DNA of 64,000 nucleotides from Luteolibacter sp. Y139 (GTDB lineage: Bacteria > Verrucomicrobiota > Verrucomicrobiia > Verrucomicrobiales > Akkermansiaceae), in contig NZ_JBBUKT010000015.1 of the NCBI RefSeq assembly GCF_038066715.1, forward strand, positions 1 to 64,000, written 5' to 3'. Below are positions 25,501 to 34,700 of the stretch, in pieces. The position numbers and the translations under genes were made by a program. How positions within the stretch are numbered: the stretch's first letter is position 1; each line of letters begins with the position of its first letter. Below the pieces are notes generated by a model that searched no databases, was not told the DNA's origin, and saw nothing but the letters and a program-made list of their open reading frames with translations.

Positions 25501-27966
25501 GCCATCAATGCGGGTGCCGCCGCTGTAGGTATTCGTGCCGCTCAATACGAGCGTGCCGCTGCCGAGCTTGGCCAGACCTGTGGAGGTGGAAGTGCCTGCG
25601 TTGACCAGGTTTGCGGAGTAGGTGAAGGTTCCGCCAGCGTTGGTGGTGTCCAGTCCGAGGACGGCTCCCGTTTTCAGGCCGCCGGTGGAGGAGCCGAGTG
25701 CATCGAAAAGGGCGATGTCCGAGGCGGTGAACTCACCGGCACCGCCGATGTTCAGGCCGAGGGTGCCGCCGGAGTTCACCACGAGATTGGAGGTGGTCCA
25801 GGCGGCGGAATTTCCCTGATAGAGGTTGGCCGGCTTGGGAAAGATGAGGGTTCCGCCGTTGATGGTGGTGACGCCGGTGTAGGTGTTCGCACCGGACAAG
25901 GTCCAGGTGCCGCTGCTGTTCTTCGCAACGCCTGTTAGATTCGTCACGCCGGAGACCGTCACGAGCTGGCCATTGACGCCGGTGCCCGTCGCCGCGGGGG
26001 AAAATGTGACCGTGCGGCTGCCGGTATTGATGGCAGTGATGGTGGTTCCGGCGGAGAAGCCGGTGCCGGAAATGCTGCTGCCCACGGTGACGCCATCCAC
26101 GGAGGACAGGTTCACGGTGGTGCTTCCGCTGGAGATGGCGCTGGTCATTTGGGTGGTCCCGGACAGTCCATTCGCGATCACGCCGCTCAGTTCGCCGATG
26201 CCCGCGGTGGCTCCGCCGAGGGTGAGGACTTTGCTTCCCACACCGCTGGTGGTGATGTCGGAGGTGAATCTTAGCAGTCCGGTGCCGGATTGATTCACCG
26301 CCGGTGTGCCGGTGGTGCCCGCCATGTCTAGCACGCGGTCGGTGGTCTCACCGCTGCCCGTGTAGTTCAGGGTGCCGCCGGTAGTGCTGGCTCCAACGGT
26401 GATGGTGCCATTCGCCACGGTGGTAGGTGCTCCCAAGGAGCTGGTCGCGAGCAGGGGCGAGCCGCCGTTCACGCTATTGAGGGAAGTGGCGGTTAGGGTT
26501 CCGCCATTGACCTTTGTTTGGCCGGTGTAGGTGCTTGGGCCGGAAAGGGTCCAAGTGCCATTGCCAGTCTTCAGGATGGAGGTGAGATTCTGGACGCCGG
26601 AAACGATCATGGTCTGGCCGTTGGCGCCTGCGCCAGTGGCTGCCGGGCTGATGGTCACCACGCGGGTGCTGGTATTGATCGCGGTGATGGTGGTACCTGC
26701 GCCAAGGCCGGTGCCGGAGATGGTGCTGCCGATGATCACGCCATCGACGGAGGCCAGCGTGATGGTGGTGGCACCGCTGGAAAACGCTGCGGTGGTGGCG
26801 GTGCTGCCGGATGCGGCATCGCCGATCGCTCCGGCAATCTCGCCGGTGGTGGAGCCTTGAAGCGTGAGGGCCTTGCTGCCGAGGCCGGTGACGGAGAGGG
26901 GACTGGTGAATTTCAACAAGCCGCTGCCTCCCACGCTCAAGGTGGGTCCGGCATTGGTGCTGGCGATTTCCAACACGCGGTCGGTGGTTTCGCCGGTGCC
27001 GGTATAAGTGATGGAACCAAAGGTCGTGCTGGTGCCGAGTACGATGGTTCCCGTAGTCATGGTGGTGGGCGCGCCGAGGTTGCTCGTCGCGAGCAAGGGT
27101 GTGCCGCCGTTCACACTGTTGAACGATGTGAGGTTCACGCTGCCATAGCCGATTTTCGTTTGACCGGTATAGGTATTCGCTCCGGAGAGGGTGAGCGTGC
27201 CGGTGTCAGTCTTGAACAGGGAACCGCTGCCACTCACCGTGCCGCTGAGCACCAGGGTGGTCCCGCCGAAGGTCCGGAGCACGCCGGTGCCGCTCAGTCC
27301 GATCGCATTGGTCAGCGTCAGGGTGCCGGTGGTGGCTACGATGCCGCCGCCATTCAGGGTGATCGGCCCGCTGCCGGCGGCGGCCGGGCTGCCAAAGGCG
27401 ACGAGGCCCGAGGTGATGGTCATGCCATGGGTCAGGCCGGTATTGGTGCCATTGAGCGTGAGACGGCCGGTCGTGAATCCACCGGTGGCTGTTAGATCGC
27501 CATTCGATGCGATCGAGACTCCGGGTGAGCCGGTGCCTGCGAGGTTGCTGTTGATGGTGGAGAAGATGTTGGTGGCTTGGGCCGTGGTGTTCACCACTCC
27601 GGTCGAGCTGCCGAAATCGAGGGTTCCGTTTCCGGCGACGTTGCCGATGACGTAGTTACCGCTGTTGATGTAAATGCCGCCGAGCGTGATCGTTCCACCT
27701 GGAGTGCCTGCGGTGACGAGGGTGACCGTTCCCGACGCACTGCCGAACATGGCGGTGTCGGCAGTGGTATTGCTCCACGCGATGTTCGAGCCACTGACGT
27801 TCGCGGTGTCCCAATTCGTGGAAACCGTATCCCAAGTGCCAGCGCCGCCATTGGCCGTGGAATTGCTGTCGGTGCCGTCCCAGTAGAACGTCGCCGCGGA
27901 GGCAGGAGAAACTAAAGCGCTGAGAGTTAAGGCGATGAAGGTCGGGAAGGGACGGGTGGTGAACAT
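22549..27966 (-). CDS. Giant secreted autotransporter-associated beta-strand-repeat protein
   Basis: An 1805-residue exported protein with an N-terminal signal peptide (MFTTRPFPTFIALTLSALVSPASA). Most of the chain is a right-handed beta-helix-type array with many copies of the autotransporter-associated beta-strand repeat, recognisable as GTWTLSGANTYTGxTxVxxGTL. Three larger super-repeats of roughly 200 residues share FNSVNGG, LGAPT, GETTDRV and a KxLTLxG block. No outer-membrane barrel, PEP-CTERM or LPXTG signal is present. The C-terminal region instead has WAFAKGL, a DPDNDGLTNLAEF calcium-loop-like segment and the ending KAFMRAKAQD. A role at the cell surface or in an extracellular matrix is likely but inferred from family only. 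The ATG is at 27964-27966. Confidence 0.9.
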   Translation of the reverse strand: MFTTRPFPTFIALTLSALVSPASAATFYWDGTDSNSTANGGAGTWDTVSTNWDTANVSGSNIAWSNTTADTAMFGSASGTVTLVTAGTPGGTITLGGIYINSGNYVIGNVAGNGTLDFGSSTGVVNTTAQATNIFSTINSNLAGTGSPGVSIASNGDLTATGGFTTGRLTLNGTNTGLTHGMTITSGLVAFGSPAAAGSGPITLNGGGIVATTGTLTLTNAIGLSGTGVLRTFGGTTLVLSGTVSGSGSLFKTDTGTLTLSGANTYTGQTKIGYGSVNLTSFNSVNGGTPLLATSNLGAPTTMTTGTIVLGTSTTFGSITYTGTGETTDRVLEIASTNAGPTLSVGGSGLLKFTSPLSVTGLGSKALTLQGSTTGEIAGAIGDAASGSTATTAAFSSGATTITLASVDGVIIGSTISGTGLGAGTTITAINTSTRVVTISPAATGAGANGQTMIVSGVQNLTSILKTGNGTWTLSGPSTYTGQTKVNGGTLTATSLNSVNGGSPLLATSSLGAPTTVANGTITVGASTTGGTLNYTGSGETTDRVLDMAGTTGTPAVNQSGTGLLRFTSDITTSGVGSKVLTLGGATAGIGELSGVIANGLSGTTQMTSAISSGSTTVNLSSVDGVTVGSSISGTGFSAGTTITAINTGSRTVTFSPAATGTGVNGQLVTVSGVTNLTGVAKNSSGTWTLSGANTYTGVTTINGGTLIFPKPANLYQGNSAAWTTSNLVVNSGGTLGLNIGGAGEFTASDIALFDALGSSTGGLKTGAVLGLDTTNAGGTFTYSANLVNAGTSTSTGLAKLGSGTLVLSGTNTYSGGTRIDGGTLSFPALASFPTGGSVTVNAAGTLAIAGASNYGQTISGSGKITVATSTGSNTTALSGPLNNFTGIIEVSPATTGGKLSVANGSQNTIISSAATIKVLNGGTLYTSSALSYSAAVQLYGGTTGEALGQLRVENGTWSGPVTFKANTSLGASNGFNGTISGAIGDEGNGFGFTKLGTSTLTLTGSNTYKGPTSVAGGVLKANSFNSVVGGTASSGLGAPVTVADGTISLGDTTTGANLAYGGTGETTDRVINLAGTTGGGTLDQGGTGTLKFTSNLTVTGAGAKVLTLQGSGIGEFAGSIVDGSSSTALTKTGGGIWTLSGINSYTGATNSNGGTLVFANANAVPGSSRNIGSSTNGAIAFDYNTSLQTLLTTRITVGSTGGLALTANNNLAENLNFSTAGYNGYLGAKDNVTYTGTLTPNGTTVRLGNQLGGTLTLSGSNIVTGSNNLSINGNVTFTSPQTYTGTTTFTSNAGIFNGGGTQIDVSKLTLNTGTLTNLDITGSGTLTKSGTTTVTLASANSYTGGTSITDGLFIISNSSAFGAGAVTLNTSGSTTARIQLTNGVNVANTLNLGVNQGISGRGDLEINNTSSAATWSGPINITANPTNGGHFYTDATSTLTVSGPITSTVPVSFRAGNFIIPAASTSSYSSIYISGALKIGSNDALVKTADVVLANSAATTLDLNGFNQTANTVTKGTNAATITNTAATASELTINNATASTYAGIIANGTGGLSLVKSGAGDLTLGGANTYTGSTTVNAGTLILGASTLADSSTVSIASGAKLSITTASDTVTQLFLDGVQMAAGTYGATGSGAAHIDDAHFSGTGKLTVLSSSAAYTAWAFAKGLTTTNLIITADPDNDGLTNLAEFAFNTSPLSAADTPRMTPKVLEVSGVRLFTLTLAVRNGATFSGPGEQVSTPVDGVTYTIQGGFDLTDWSAPVTELTGPDAAIAQANIPAPEAGWTNRTFYIVPTGQTKAFMRAKAQD

Positions 27967-28079
27967 TCGGGCATCCTAGCTTCCGTTCATTAACCTAACA
28001 TGAATGTAGCCAAAGGTTTCGCTTTTTCAAAGCGGTCACCTGCCCGCCCGATGTGTCGGCGACCCATCTTTTTCCCGCC

Positions 28080-28114
28080 TTTTTTGTCAGGATCTGCCGC
28101 CACGGGTGAATAAG
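28080..28114 (+). promoter_or_regulatory. ECF-type promoter element, copy 1
   Basis: TTTTTTGTCAGGATC is followed after 11 nt by GTGAATAAG. The same two blocks with identical spacing stand directly upstream of the ECF sigma gene at 31620-31655 on the other strand. The arrangement suggests a -35/-10 promoter recognised by that sigma factor. Downstream is only a 32-codon remnant, then the beta-propeller gene. Confidence 0.5.
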
Positions 28115-28121
28115 GACGAGG

Positions 28122-28220
28122 ATGGGGGAAACCCCTTCGACCGCAGAGCCTCTTCTTGATGCCGTAATTACCGGCGAGAAGTCCCAAAGGTGCGACAGCT
28201 CGCGCGTTCTTGAGCCGTAG
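28122..28220 (+). pseudogene. 32-codon remnant resembling the start of an ECF sigma gene
   Basis: ATG 28122 opens a 32-codon frame ending in TAG (28218-28220), with GGACGAGG as a possible ribosome-binding site. The first residues, MGETPSTAEPLLDAVITGEK, follow the same pattern as the N-terminus of the ECF sigma factor at 31045-31611 (EKHLDDILGGQ). The leader upstream is nearly identical too. After residue 20 the similarity stops. I read it as a sigma gene that lost its body. A genuine short peptide gene cannot be excluded. Confidence 0.4.
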
Positions 28221-28263
28221 GCCCGTCGTTTCGACTCCATTCTAACAAAAATCCACGGATATC

Positions 28264-29343
28264 ATGACCAGCAAACCCCATCAGGTGAGGATGATTCTTT
28301 CGGCCATTGGTTTGGCCGCTGCTTCCGGGAGCCTTTCCAAGGCACAGGCGGCGACGCCCTGTATGGACGTGCTGCACCTTTTCACGGCGCCAGGGGTCCC
28401 GGCATTTGCCCCGGGCGAGATCGCGGTGCCGGACCGGCCGGCGGATGGGGTGGTGCGTGAGGGGCTGCCGGGTGAGGGTCTGGCGCGGCACCCGATGCTG
28501 TATGTGGGGGAGAACTACAACAAGATGTTCCTGGTCAACGATGGCAAGGTCATCTGGACCTATGCGACGGGGCCGCGTCCTGAGTTCGATGACGTGTGGA
28601 TGCTTTCCAACGGGAACATCCTTTTTTCCCGCATGGAGTACGTGGCGGTGATCACGCCGGACAAGAAGGTGGTGTGGCGCTACGACTGCAAGCTCTCGAA
28701 CGATGACAAGAAGACGGAGATCCATGCGTGCCAGCCGATCGGCGAGGACAAGGTGATGTTCGTGGAAAACGCGCTGCCGCCGCGGCTGAAGGTGATCAAT
28801 ATCAAGACCGGCGAGGTCGAGGTGGACCATGAAATTCCCTATGAGAAGCCGCAGGGAGTCCATGGCCAGTTCCGGCGCGCCCGTGTCACGGCGCAGGAAA
28901 CCTATCTGCTTTCCTATCTGAGCCTCGATCGCGTGGTGGAGTTCGACAAGGACTTCAAGGAGATCTGGCGATACGACATCGCCAAGCCTTGGGCGGCGGT
29001 CCGCTTGAAGAACGGGAATACGCTGATCACGAATGAAAAGGACAGTCTCACGCGCGAGGTGAATGCCAAGAAGGAAACGGTCTGGGAGTTTGATTGCGCG
29101 AAAGATCTGCCGGCGGAGTATCAATTCACGTCGGCACCGCAGACCTGCACCCGCCTCGCGAACGGGAACACCATTTTCACGTCGCGCGGGCAGAATGGCA
29201 AAGGGCCGCAGCTCATCGAGGTGACACCGGACAAGAAGGTCGTGTGGGTGCTGCAGGATTGGAAAACGCTGGGGGATGCGACCGCGGTGCAGATTTTGAA
29301 TGATCCCGGTGTTCCTGAAGTTCCGGGAGAGTCGGAGCATTGA
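28264..29343 (+). CDS. Secreted PQQ-like beta-propeller repeat protein
   Basis: A 359-residue protein with a signal peptide (about 1-30, ending near KAQA). It then has repeating beta-propeller blades marked by NDGKVIWTY, SNGNILFSR, PDKKVVWRYD, KNGNTLITN, ANGNTIFTSR and PDKKVVWVLQD. The pattern GNT(L/I)hhxxx...xxhVW belongs to the PQQ/WD-like or arylsulfotransferase-like propellers. No conserved sulfotransferase histidine pattern can be assigned, so a binding role is as likely as an enzymatic one. The gene lies downstream of the ECF-type promoter element at 28080-28114, with a TTCTAACA word at 28238-28245, and may belong to that regulon. Confidence 0.75.
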   Translation: MTSKPHQVRMILSAIGLAAASGSLSKAQAATPCMDVLHLFTAPGVPAFAPGEIAVPDRPADGVVREGLPGEGLARHPMLYVGENYNKMFLVNDGKVIWTYATGPRPEFDDVWMLSNGNILFSRMEYVAVITPDKKVVWRYDCKLSNDDKKTEIHACQPIGEDKVMFVENALPPRLKVINIKTGEVEVDHEIPYEKPQGVHGQFRRARVTAQETYLLSYLSLDRVVEFDKDFKEIWRYDIAKPWAAVRLKNGNTLITNEKDSLTREVNAKKETVWEFDCAKDLPAEYQFTSAPQTCTRLANGNTIFTSRGQNGKGPQLIEVTPDKKVVWVLQDWKTLGDATAVQILNDPGVPEVPGESEH

Positions 29344-29375
29344 TCTTCCTTAGCCGTCTTTGGTGATTGGGCGGT

Positions 29376-31055
29376 TCAACGTTGCTTTCCTCCGAGCGCG
29401 GCGTGCTGGCGGATTTCTTCCGGGGTTAGTACACGATCGTAGATTGCGATCTCCGCGAGGCGGCCGTGAAGCTGGCGCCATGGCTTTGAGTCGGCTTCGG
29501 TGGTGGTGTAGCCGACGGAGTAGCCGAAGAGCAGGGCAACAGGAGTTTGCGGAGCCACCTCATCGCAGACCCCGGAGGCGAGGCGGACTCCGTCGACATG
29601 GATGGACATCTCGCGTTCCTGCCGTTGGGCGACGACATGGTGCCAGACGAAGGGGAGGGTGCCAGGTTGTGAAATCAGATTCACGCCCTCGGTGCTCATG
29701 GCCGTCGCACGCATCAGATAACGCATGCGGCCCGGGGCCAGCGAGCCGGCTGGAGAAGATGAGGTGCCTGCTTCCTGGCGGCCGGCAGGGACGACGAAGT
29801 CCGGATACTGCGTGGCAAACTCCAGCAGGCTGAATTGCCGCGAGCTTCCGGCATCTGGAGCGAACGATGCCAAAGTGGCGTGCCCGCAGTCGGTGGTGGC
29901 GAACCACATTTCCACTGCCGAACCGGCCCGTATCATGGTCCACGGCTGCTCTGCGACAAGGCCGGCGGGACCTTCCTCGTGGCCGAGTCTTGCGCTGACA
30001 TGGCCTCGTTCATCCGGCAGCAGTTTGACGGCTCCCACCGATTGCAGCGCCATGCCGCCGGCGATTTCATTCGGGATAAGCCCGTCGGCGTCGCTGCGAT
30101 CGAGTCGCCAGTAGTGCTTCGGCTTCGCGGCGAGGATGGCGCCAGCATAGTCATCACTAAGAGGAAGTGGCGGCAGCGGGATTTCCGGGGCGGCGGGGAA
30201 ATCATTCATGCCGGAGGGTTCGAACTCTCCGGTGCTGGGAAGCATGCGGACGGCTTCGCTTGGCTTTAGAACCTGGGTGCGCACGCCGTCCTGTTCCGGT
30301 TGCTTTAGAGCGGCGAGCACCGAGCCTTTGAAGACGCCGACTTGCGTGGCGCCGTCATCGGCCACGGTCACGCCCATCTCTGTTCCCAGGTCGGTCGCGG
30401 TGCCGCGCGGGGTTTCGACGCAGAATCCCTCCGCTCCCATCGGCACATTCGTGCGGATCTTGCCGCGGTGAAAGATCACGCGGTTGAAGGCGGCCAACTC
30501 GAGATCCGCAGGGCCTTCTATCGTGAGCAGCACGCCCTTGTTGAAGAGCAGCGTGACCCGGCCGGATTGCAACTGCAGCCGTCCTTGCCTGAGCAGGTCT
30601 CCCGGTTGGGGAGGGCGTGCATTGGCCCATTGAGGGGAATCCGCCAGGAGCAGTTGGGCAAGTGGTGGCGGCTCAAGAGGCGAGTCCGCTGGTTTTCGCC
30701 AGAGGAGGAGGATGCAGAGCATCACCGCGACCGAGGCTGCGCCGACGGCGGCCAAGCGCCACCAGCTCTGGACGAGACGGAAGGGTTGCTTGCTGACGGC
30801 GGTCATCACGCGGCTTTCCAGCGCCTGCTGCGAACCTGCCGGCTCGTGGACGATGCCCAACCTTTCGCATAGCTCCAGCCAGCGGGGCTCGGGGGCCTGG
30901 GCGACGCGCGCGAGGGACAGCATCCAGATTTCCCCGGTGAAGGCGGCTCGGAACTCCGCGTCTTGTTCCAGCCGCGCGAGCAAGGCGTCGGCCCTTCCTG
31001 GCGGCAATTCACCGCCTTGCCACGCGGCCACGGCATCGAGCAGGTCAGGATCCAT
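29376..31055 (-). CDS. FecR-type anti-sigma protein with C-terminal LamG domain
   Basis: A 559-residue membrane protein that probably controls the adjacent sigma factor. The N-terminal cytoplasmic region (about 1-90, MDPDLLDAVAAWQGGELPP) has the compact helical composition of an anti-sigma domain. A transmembrane helix (about 100-120, LAAVGAASVAVMLCILLLW) follows. A FecR periplasmic domain comes next (about 150-260, including GKIRTNVPMGAEGFCVETPRGTATDLGTE and VGVFKGSV). The C-terminus is a LamG/concanavalin-like domain (about 300-559, ending IAIYDRVLTPEEI), suited to sensing glycans outside. The ATG at 31053-31055 overlaps the sigma gene by 11 nt, with AAAGGA as ribosome-binding site, so the pair is translationally coupled. 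Confidence 0.88.
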   Translation of the reverse strand: MDPDLLDAVAAWQGGELPPGRADALLARLEQDAEFRAAFTGEIWMLSLARVAQAPEPRWLELCERLGIVHEPAGSQQALESRVMTAVSKQPFRLVQSWWRLAAVGAASVAVMLCILLLWRKPADSPLEPPPLAQLLLADSPQWANARPPQPGDLLRQGRLQLQSGRVTLLFNKGVLLTIEGPADLELAAFNRVIFHRGKIRTNVPMGAEGFCVETPRGTATDLGTEMGVTVADDGATQVGVFKGSVLAALKQPEQDGVRTQVLKPSEAVRMLPSTGEFEPSGMNDFPAAPEIPLPPLPLSDDYAGAILAAKPKHYWRLDRSDADGLIPNEIAGGMALQSVGAVKLLPDERGHVSARLGHEEGPAGLVAEQPWTMIRAGSAVEMWFATTDCGHATLASFAPDAGSSRQFSLLEFATQYPDFVVPAGRQEAGTSSSPAGSLAPGRMRYLMRATAMSTEGVNLISQPGTLPFVWHHVVAQRQEREMSIHVDGVRLASGVCDEVAPQTPVALLFGYSVGYTTTEADSKPWRQLHGRLAEIAIYDRVLTPEEIRQHAALGGKQR

Positions 31056-31611
31056 GGGACAAATTCCTTTCAACGCAGTCCCGCAGCAGTGCCGAGGCCC
31101 GGTGCTGGATCTGATAGATGTTAGGCACGGAAAGCGCCATCTCCCGGGCTAAGGCGAGAGCCTTTTCTTGGTCAAGCCAGCCTCGTATCACCCGGCGCAT
31201 GCGGTCTGGCAATTTACCGATGCAGCCTAACAGGGCTTCGAGATGCACTTCCTTCGTTCGGCTGGCGGCGGTGTCGAGATCGGCTTCGAGGAGATTGACG
31301 GCCTCCCGCTGGAAAAGCTCCAGCGCTCCGGTGCGGCGTGAGGTGCGCTCGTAGTGATGCCGTAGCTTGTTGCGGGCGATGCCACGCAGCCAGGCTCCGA
31401 AATTCTCGCTCCTGACAAAAGTGGGAAGCCGTTCGTAGGCGACGATGAATACCTCCTGAGCGAGATCATCGAGATCATTCAGATGGAAGAGCTGCGTGCC
31501 GAGAAACGTGCGCAACGATGGACCATACTCGCGGACAATGCCGAGGAAGGCATCGGTCTGTCCGCCGAGGATGTCATCGAGGTGTTTTTCGAGATCAAAG
31601 GCTTCGGCCAT
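31045..31611 (-). CDS. ECF sigma-70 factor
   Basis: A 188-residue alternative sigma factor of the type expanded in Verrucomicrobiota and Planctomycetota. Region 2 spans about residues 20-95 (DLDDLAQEVFIVAYERLPTF, then NFGAWLRGIARNKLRHHYER). Region 4 spans about 125-185 (LGCIGKLPDRMRRVIRGWL, followed by a helix-turn-helix ending VPNIYQIQHRASALLRDCV). It overlaps its FecR/LamG partner by 11 nt. A promoter-like element (31620-31655) ends 8 nt before the ATG and recurs at 28080-28114, pointing to autoregulation. The divergent neighbour at 31784 is the obvious additional target. Confidence 0.93.
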   Translation of the reverse strand: MAEAFDLEKHLDDILGGQTDAFLGIVREYGPSLRTFLGTQLFHLNDLDDLAQEVFIVAYERLPTFVRSENFGAWLRGIARNKLRHHYERTSRRTGALELFQREAVNLLEADLDTAASRTKEVHLEALLGCIGKLPDRMRRVIRGWLDQEKALALAREMALSVPNIYQIQHRASALLRDCVERNLSHGS

Positions 31612-31619
31612 ATTCAGCT

Positions 31620-31655
31620 CTTATTCACGCGTTGCGGGGGATCCTGACAAAAAAA
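31620..31655 (-). promoter_or_regulatory. ECF-type promoter element, copy 2, upstream of the sigma gene
   Basis: On the minus strand TTTTTTTGTCAGGATC is followed after 11 nt by GTGAATAAG, 8 nt ahead of the sigma factor ATG. The element matches copy 1 (28080-28114) in both blocks and spacing. On the plus strand a partial match, TTTGTCAG, occurs at 31683-31690 facing the divergent gene. Confidence 0.55.
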
Positions 31656-31783
31656 GTTCACCGGGAAAAATAAACGCGGCGGTTTGTCAGAATTCCGAAG
31701 TGGGCGGGAAGTTGTCGGACAGCAGCCCTTCGCAGCCCAGTGCGAAGCCTTTCCGCTGCTTCTTCAGAACCCAAGACCCCACA

Positions 31784-34700
31784 ATGAAAGTCCGTAGAAA
31801 CAACCCCTTCCTCCGTTTTTCGCCACTGTCCCCCGCAGCGGTGGTGATGATTTCCTTCGCTGGCTCCACCGGAGCACATGCCAACACCGCACTGAATGTG
31901 AAAACGGCGCTGGCTCTCGATGCCGGCCTGCAGGTGGCCACGACCTATGACCAGAACCTGGTGCCTGCCGCTACCCGCGACATCGTTTTCACCACGACCG
32001 CGAACTACGCGAACAACTTCGTGGCGGGCAGGTTTGGCATGGGAAACACGATCAATACGGGATCGATCAACCTCCTCAACACGGCCACGCCGATCACCCT
32101 TTTCAATGGCAACCAAGGCACCGCGGCACCGGTCACGCTGAGCGGAGGCAACTCGACGTCCGGCAATGCGGCGGACCTGCTCTATGTTGCTACCGGTGCG
32201 AATCTGGCGATCTCCGGATTCAAGGCCGATGGGATCGTGCCGAACACGGTGAACCTGATCCTGGGAACTTCCGGCAACTTCAACGTGGCGGGCACGGCGT
32301 GGATCAGCGCGCCGATCGCGAGCGGCACCATCACGCAGAATGGCACGACCAACAATCTCACAGCGAACACCAATGCCATCACCAAGACGGGAGCCGGCAC
32401 GCTCCTCCTGACCAGCTCGCTGAACAACTTCACGGGCGGCATGACGATCAGCGGTGGCGTCTTGCAGTTGGGCAACGGCGGCACCACGGGGAAGCTCGCC
32501 ACGGCCAGTGCCATCGTCAATGACGCGAACCTCACGATCAACCGGAGCAACGCGACGGTGCAGGGCACGGATTTCAGCGCCGCAGCCATCACTGGAGCTG
32601 GTTCGTTCATTCAGGCAGGATCGGGTAGCACGACCCTCACGGCAGCGAATACCTACACTGGTGCCACCACCGTGAACGCTGGCACCCTCCAACTGGACGG
32701 CTCCCTCACTTCGAACATCACCGTCAACGCCTCGGCGACTCTCACGGGCGCGGGTTCCACGACGGGTTCGCTGACGATGAACGCCGGATCGACCTTTTCC
32801 GCGGCGACCTTCGATCCGGCTTTCCAAGCCAACGGGGTCAACTTTGCCGGCGCTACCAAGCTCACGTTCAACGGCACTCCGAGCTACGGACAGCAGACGG
32901 TCCTCTTCAAATACGGTGCGGGTGGCGTGCAGTCCCTTGGAAATCTAACTTCCAACTTCCGGATCACGCCGCAAAACGATGTGGCGAATTCCCAAGTGGT
33001 GGGCACGGTGACGGTCAATGACCTGACGTGGAACTCGACCGATGGCACGTGGGCAATCGGCACCGGTGGATGGAGCGGCGCGCCGAGCTACTATGATGGT
33101 GACAGCGTGACCTTCAATGAACGTCCGGCGGCAAGCACGGTCACGATCAGCGGCGTTGTCAGTCCGGCATCAGTCGTGGTCACCAATACCGTCAATCCCT
33201 ACACCTTTACGGGCAGCGGTTCGATCAGCGGGATCACGAACCTTTCCAAGGAGGGTGCGGGTGCCTTGACCCTCGCGACGGGCAATACCTACTCCGGTGG
33301 CACCAATCTCGAGGCGGGGATGCTCAATATCAATCATGCGTCGGCGCTCGGGACCGGTCCGCTGGCCATCTATGGCGGTGGCATCGACAATACGAGCGGC
33401 GCGGCGTTGGTGATGACGAACGCCGTCCCGCAGAATTGGAACACCGACTTCACGTTCACCGGCAGCCAGAATCTCGACATGGGACGCGGCCTGGTGGTGA
33501 CGGGCGGCGAGGGATCTAACAGGACGGTCACGATTGCGGCGGGGACGCTCACGGTGGGCAGACTCACGACGTTCGGCCAGGGCTTCACCAAGCAAGGCCC
33601 CGGCAAGCTGGAGGTGACCGGATTCGCGAACAATATCGCCAACAGCACAGTCACCGGCGTGCTGAATGTTGCCGCGGGTGAACTGCAGATCAATCGCACC
33701 GGGGTGGCCGCGGCCGATTCCGGAGACTTCACGGCCGCGGGCCTCACCGGAAGCGGCACCGTCACCAATGGAGGCGCTGGTTCGCGCTGGTTCTACTCGA
33801 ATCCGACGGAAGGCAGCTTCACTTTCACCGGCCTCCTGGCGAATGGCGGGGCGGGCGGCCTTGGATTCTACAAGAGCAATGCTGGCACCCAGATCCTGAC
33901 CGGGGCGAACACCTTCACGGATGTCGGGAACGTCGTCGGCGGCGCTCTGGTCCTCGCGAATAACACGGCCTTGGGAACACCGGCTGGCAATACGAATGTG
34001 AGCACCGGTGGCTCGCTGCAATTGCAGGGTGGCATCACCGTGGCGGAGCCGCTGGTGACCTCGGGGCAGGGGACAGGTGTCGCGTCTAACAACGTGGTGG
34101 ACCTCAATCCTGCCGCGCCGGGAGCGATCCGGAATCTGTCGGGAAACAATACCTTGAGCGGAACCGTGAGCCTCACCAGCGGTGGTGGTGGCACGCTGGT
34201 GCGGGTGGACAGCGGCAGCACGCTGCATTTCACGGGGACGATCGGCATCATCAATGCCGGTACTAACCGCCGTATCTTCCTCGGTGGTGCTGGCAGCGGT
34301 GACGTCAGCGGCGTCATCAGCAACAACTTCGGTGGAGCGGGAGTGCTCAGCGTTGATAAGGTGGACGCAGGCACGTGGACGCTCGCGGGCGTGAATACCT
34401 ACACGGGTACCACCACGGTAAACGCGGGGACTCTGGTGCTGAACGGGAGCCTCTCTACAGGCGCGGTCACCGTGGCGACGGGCGGCACCCTTGGCGGAAA
34501 TGGGTCGATTGGCGGAAGTGTCACCATCGCGACGGGAGGCATCCATTCGCTGGCGCTTGCTGCGACTCCGGAGGCCCAGGTGCCGCAGACCATCACCGGC
34601 TCGCTCACCCATGCCGTGGCTTCGGTCCTGAATCTGACTGCGCTGTCAGCGCCTGCTGCCGGAACCTACAATCTGGTCACCACCACGACGGGAACGATCA

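Noticed and set aside
15169-27966. Tandem repeats that might suggest a CRISPR array
   Set aside because: The repeats are in-frame protein modules of 100-200 residues, not short spaced DNA repeats. No cas-like gene is present anywhere in the window.
27995-28240. Minus-strand frames of 65-81 codons upstream of the giant beta-strand gene
   Set aside because: They run antisense to the promoter element and sigma remnant, and show no recognisable features.
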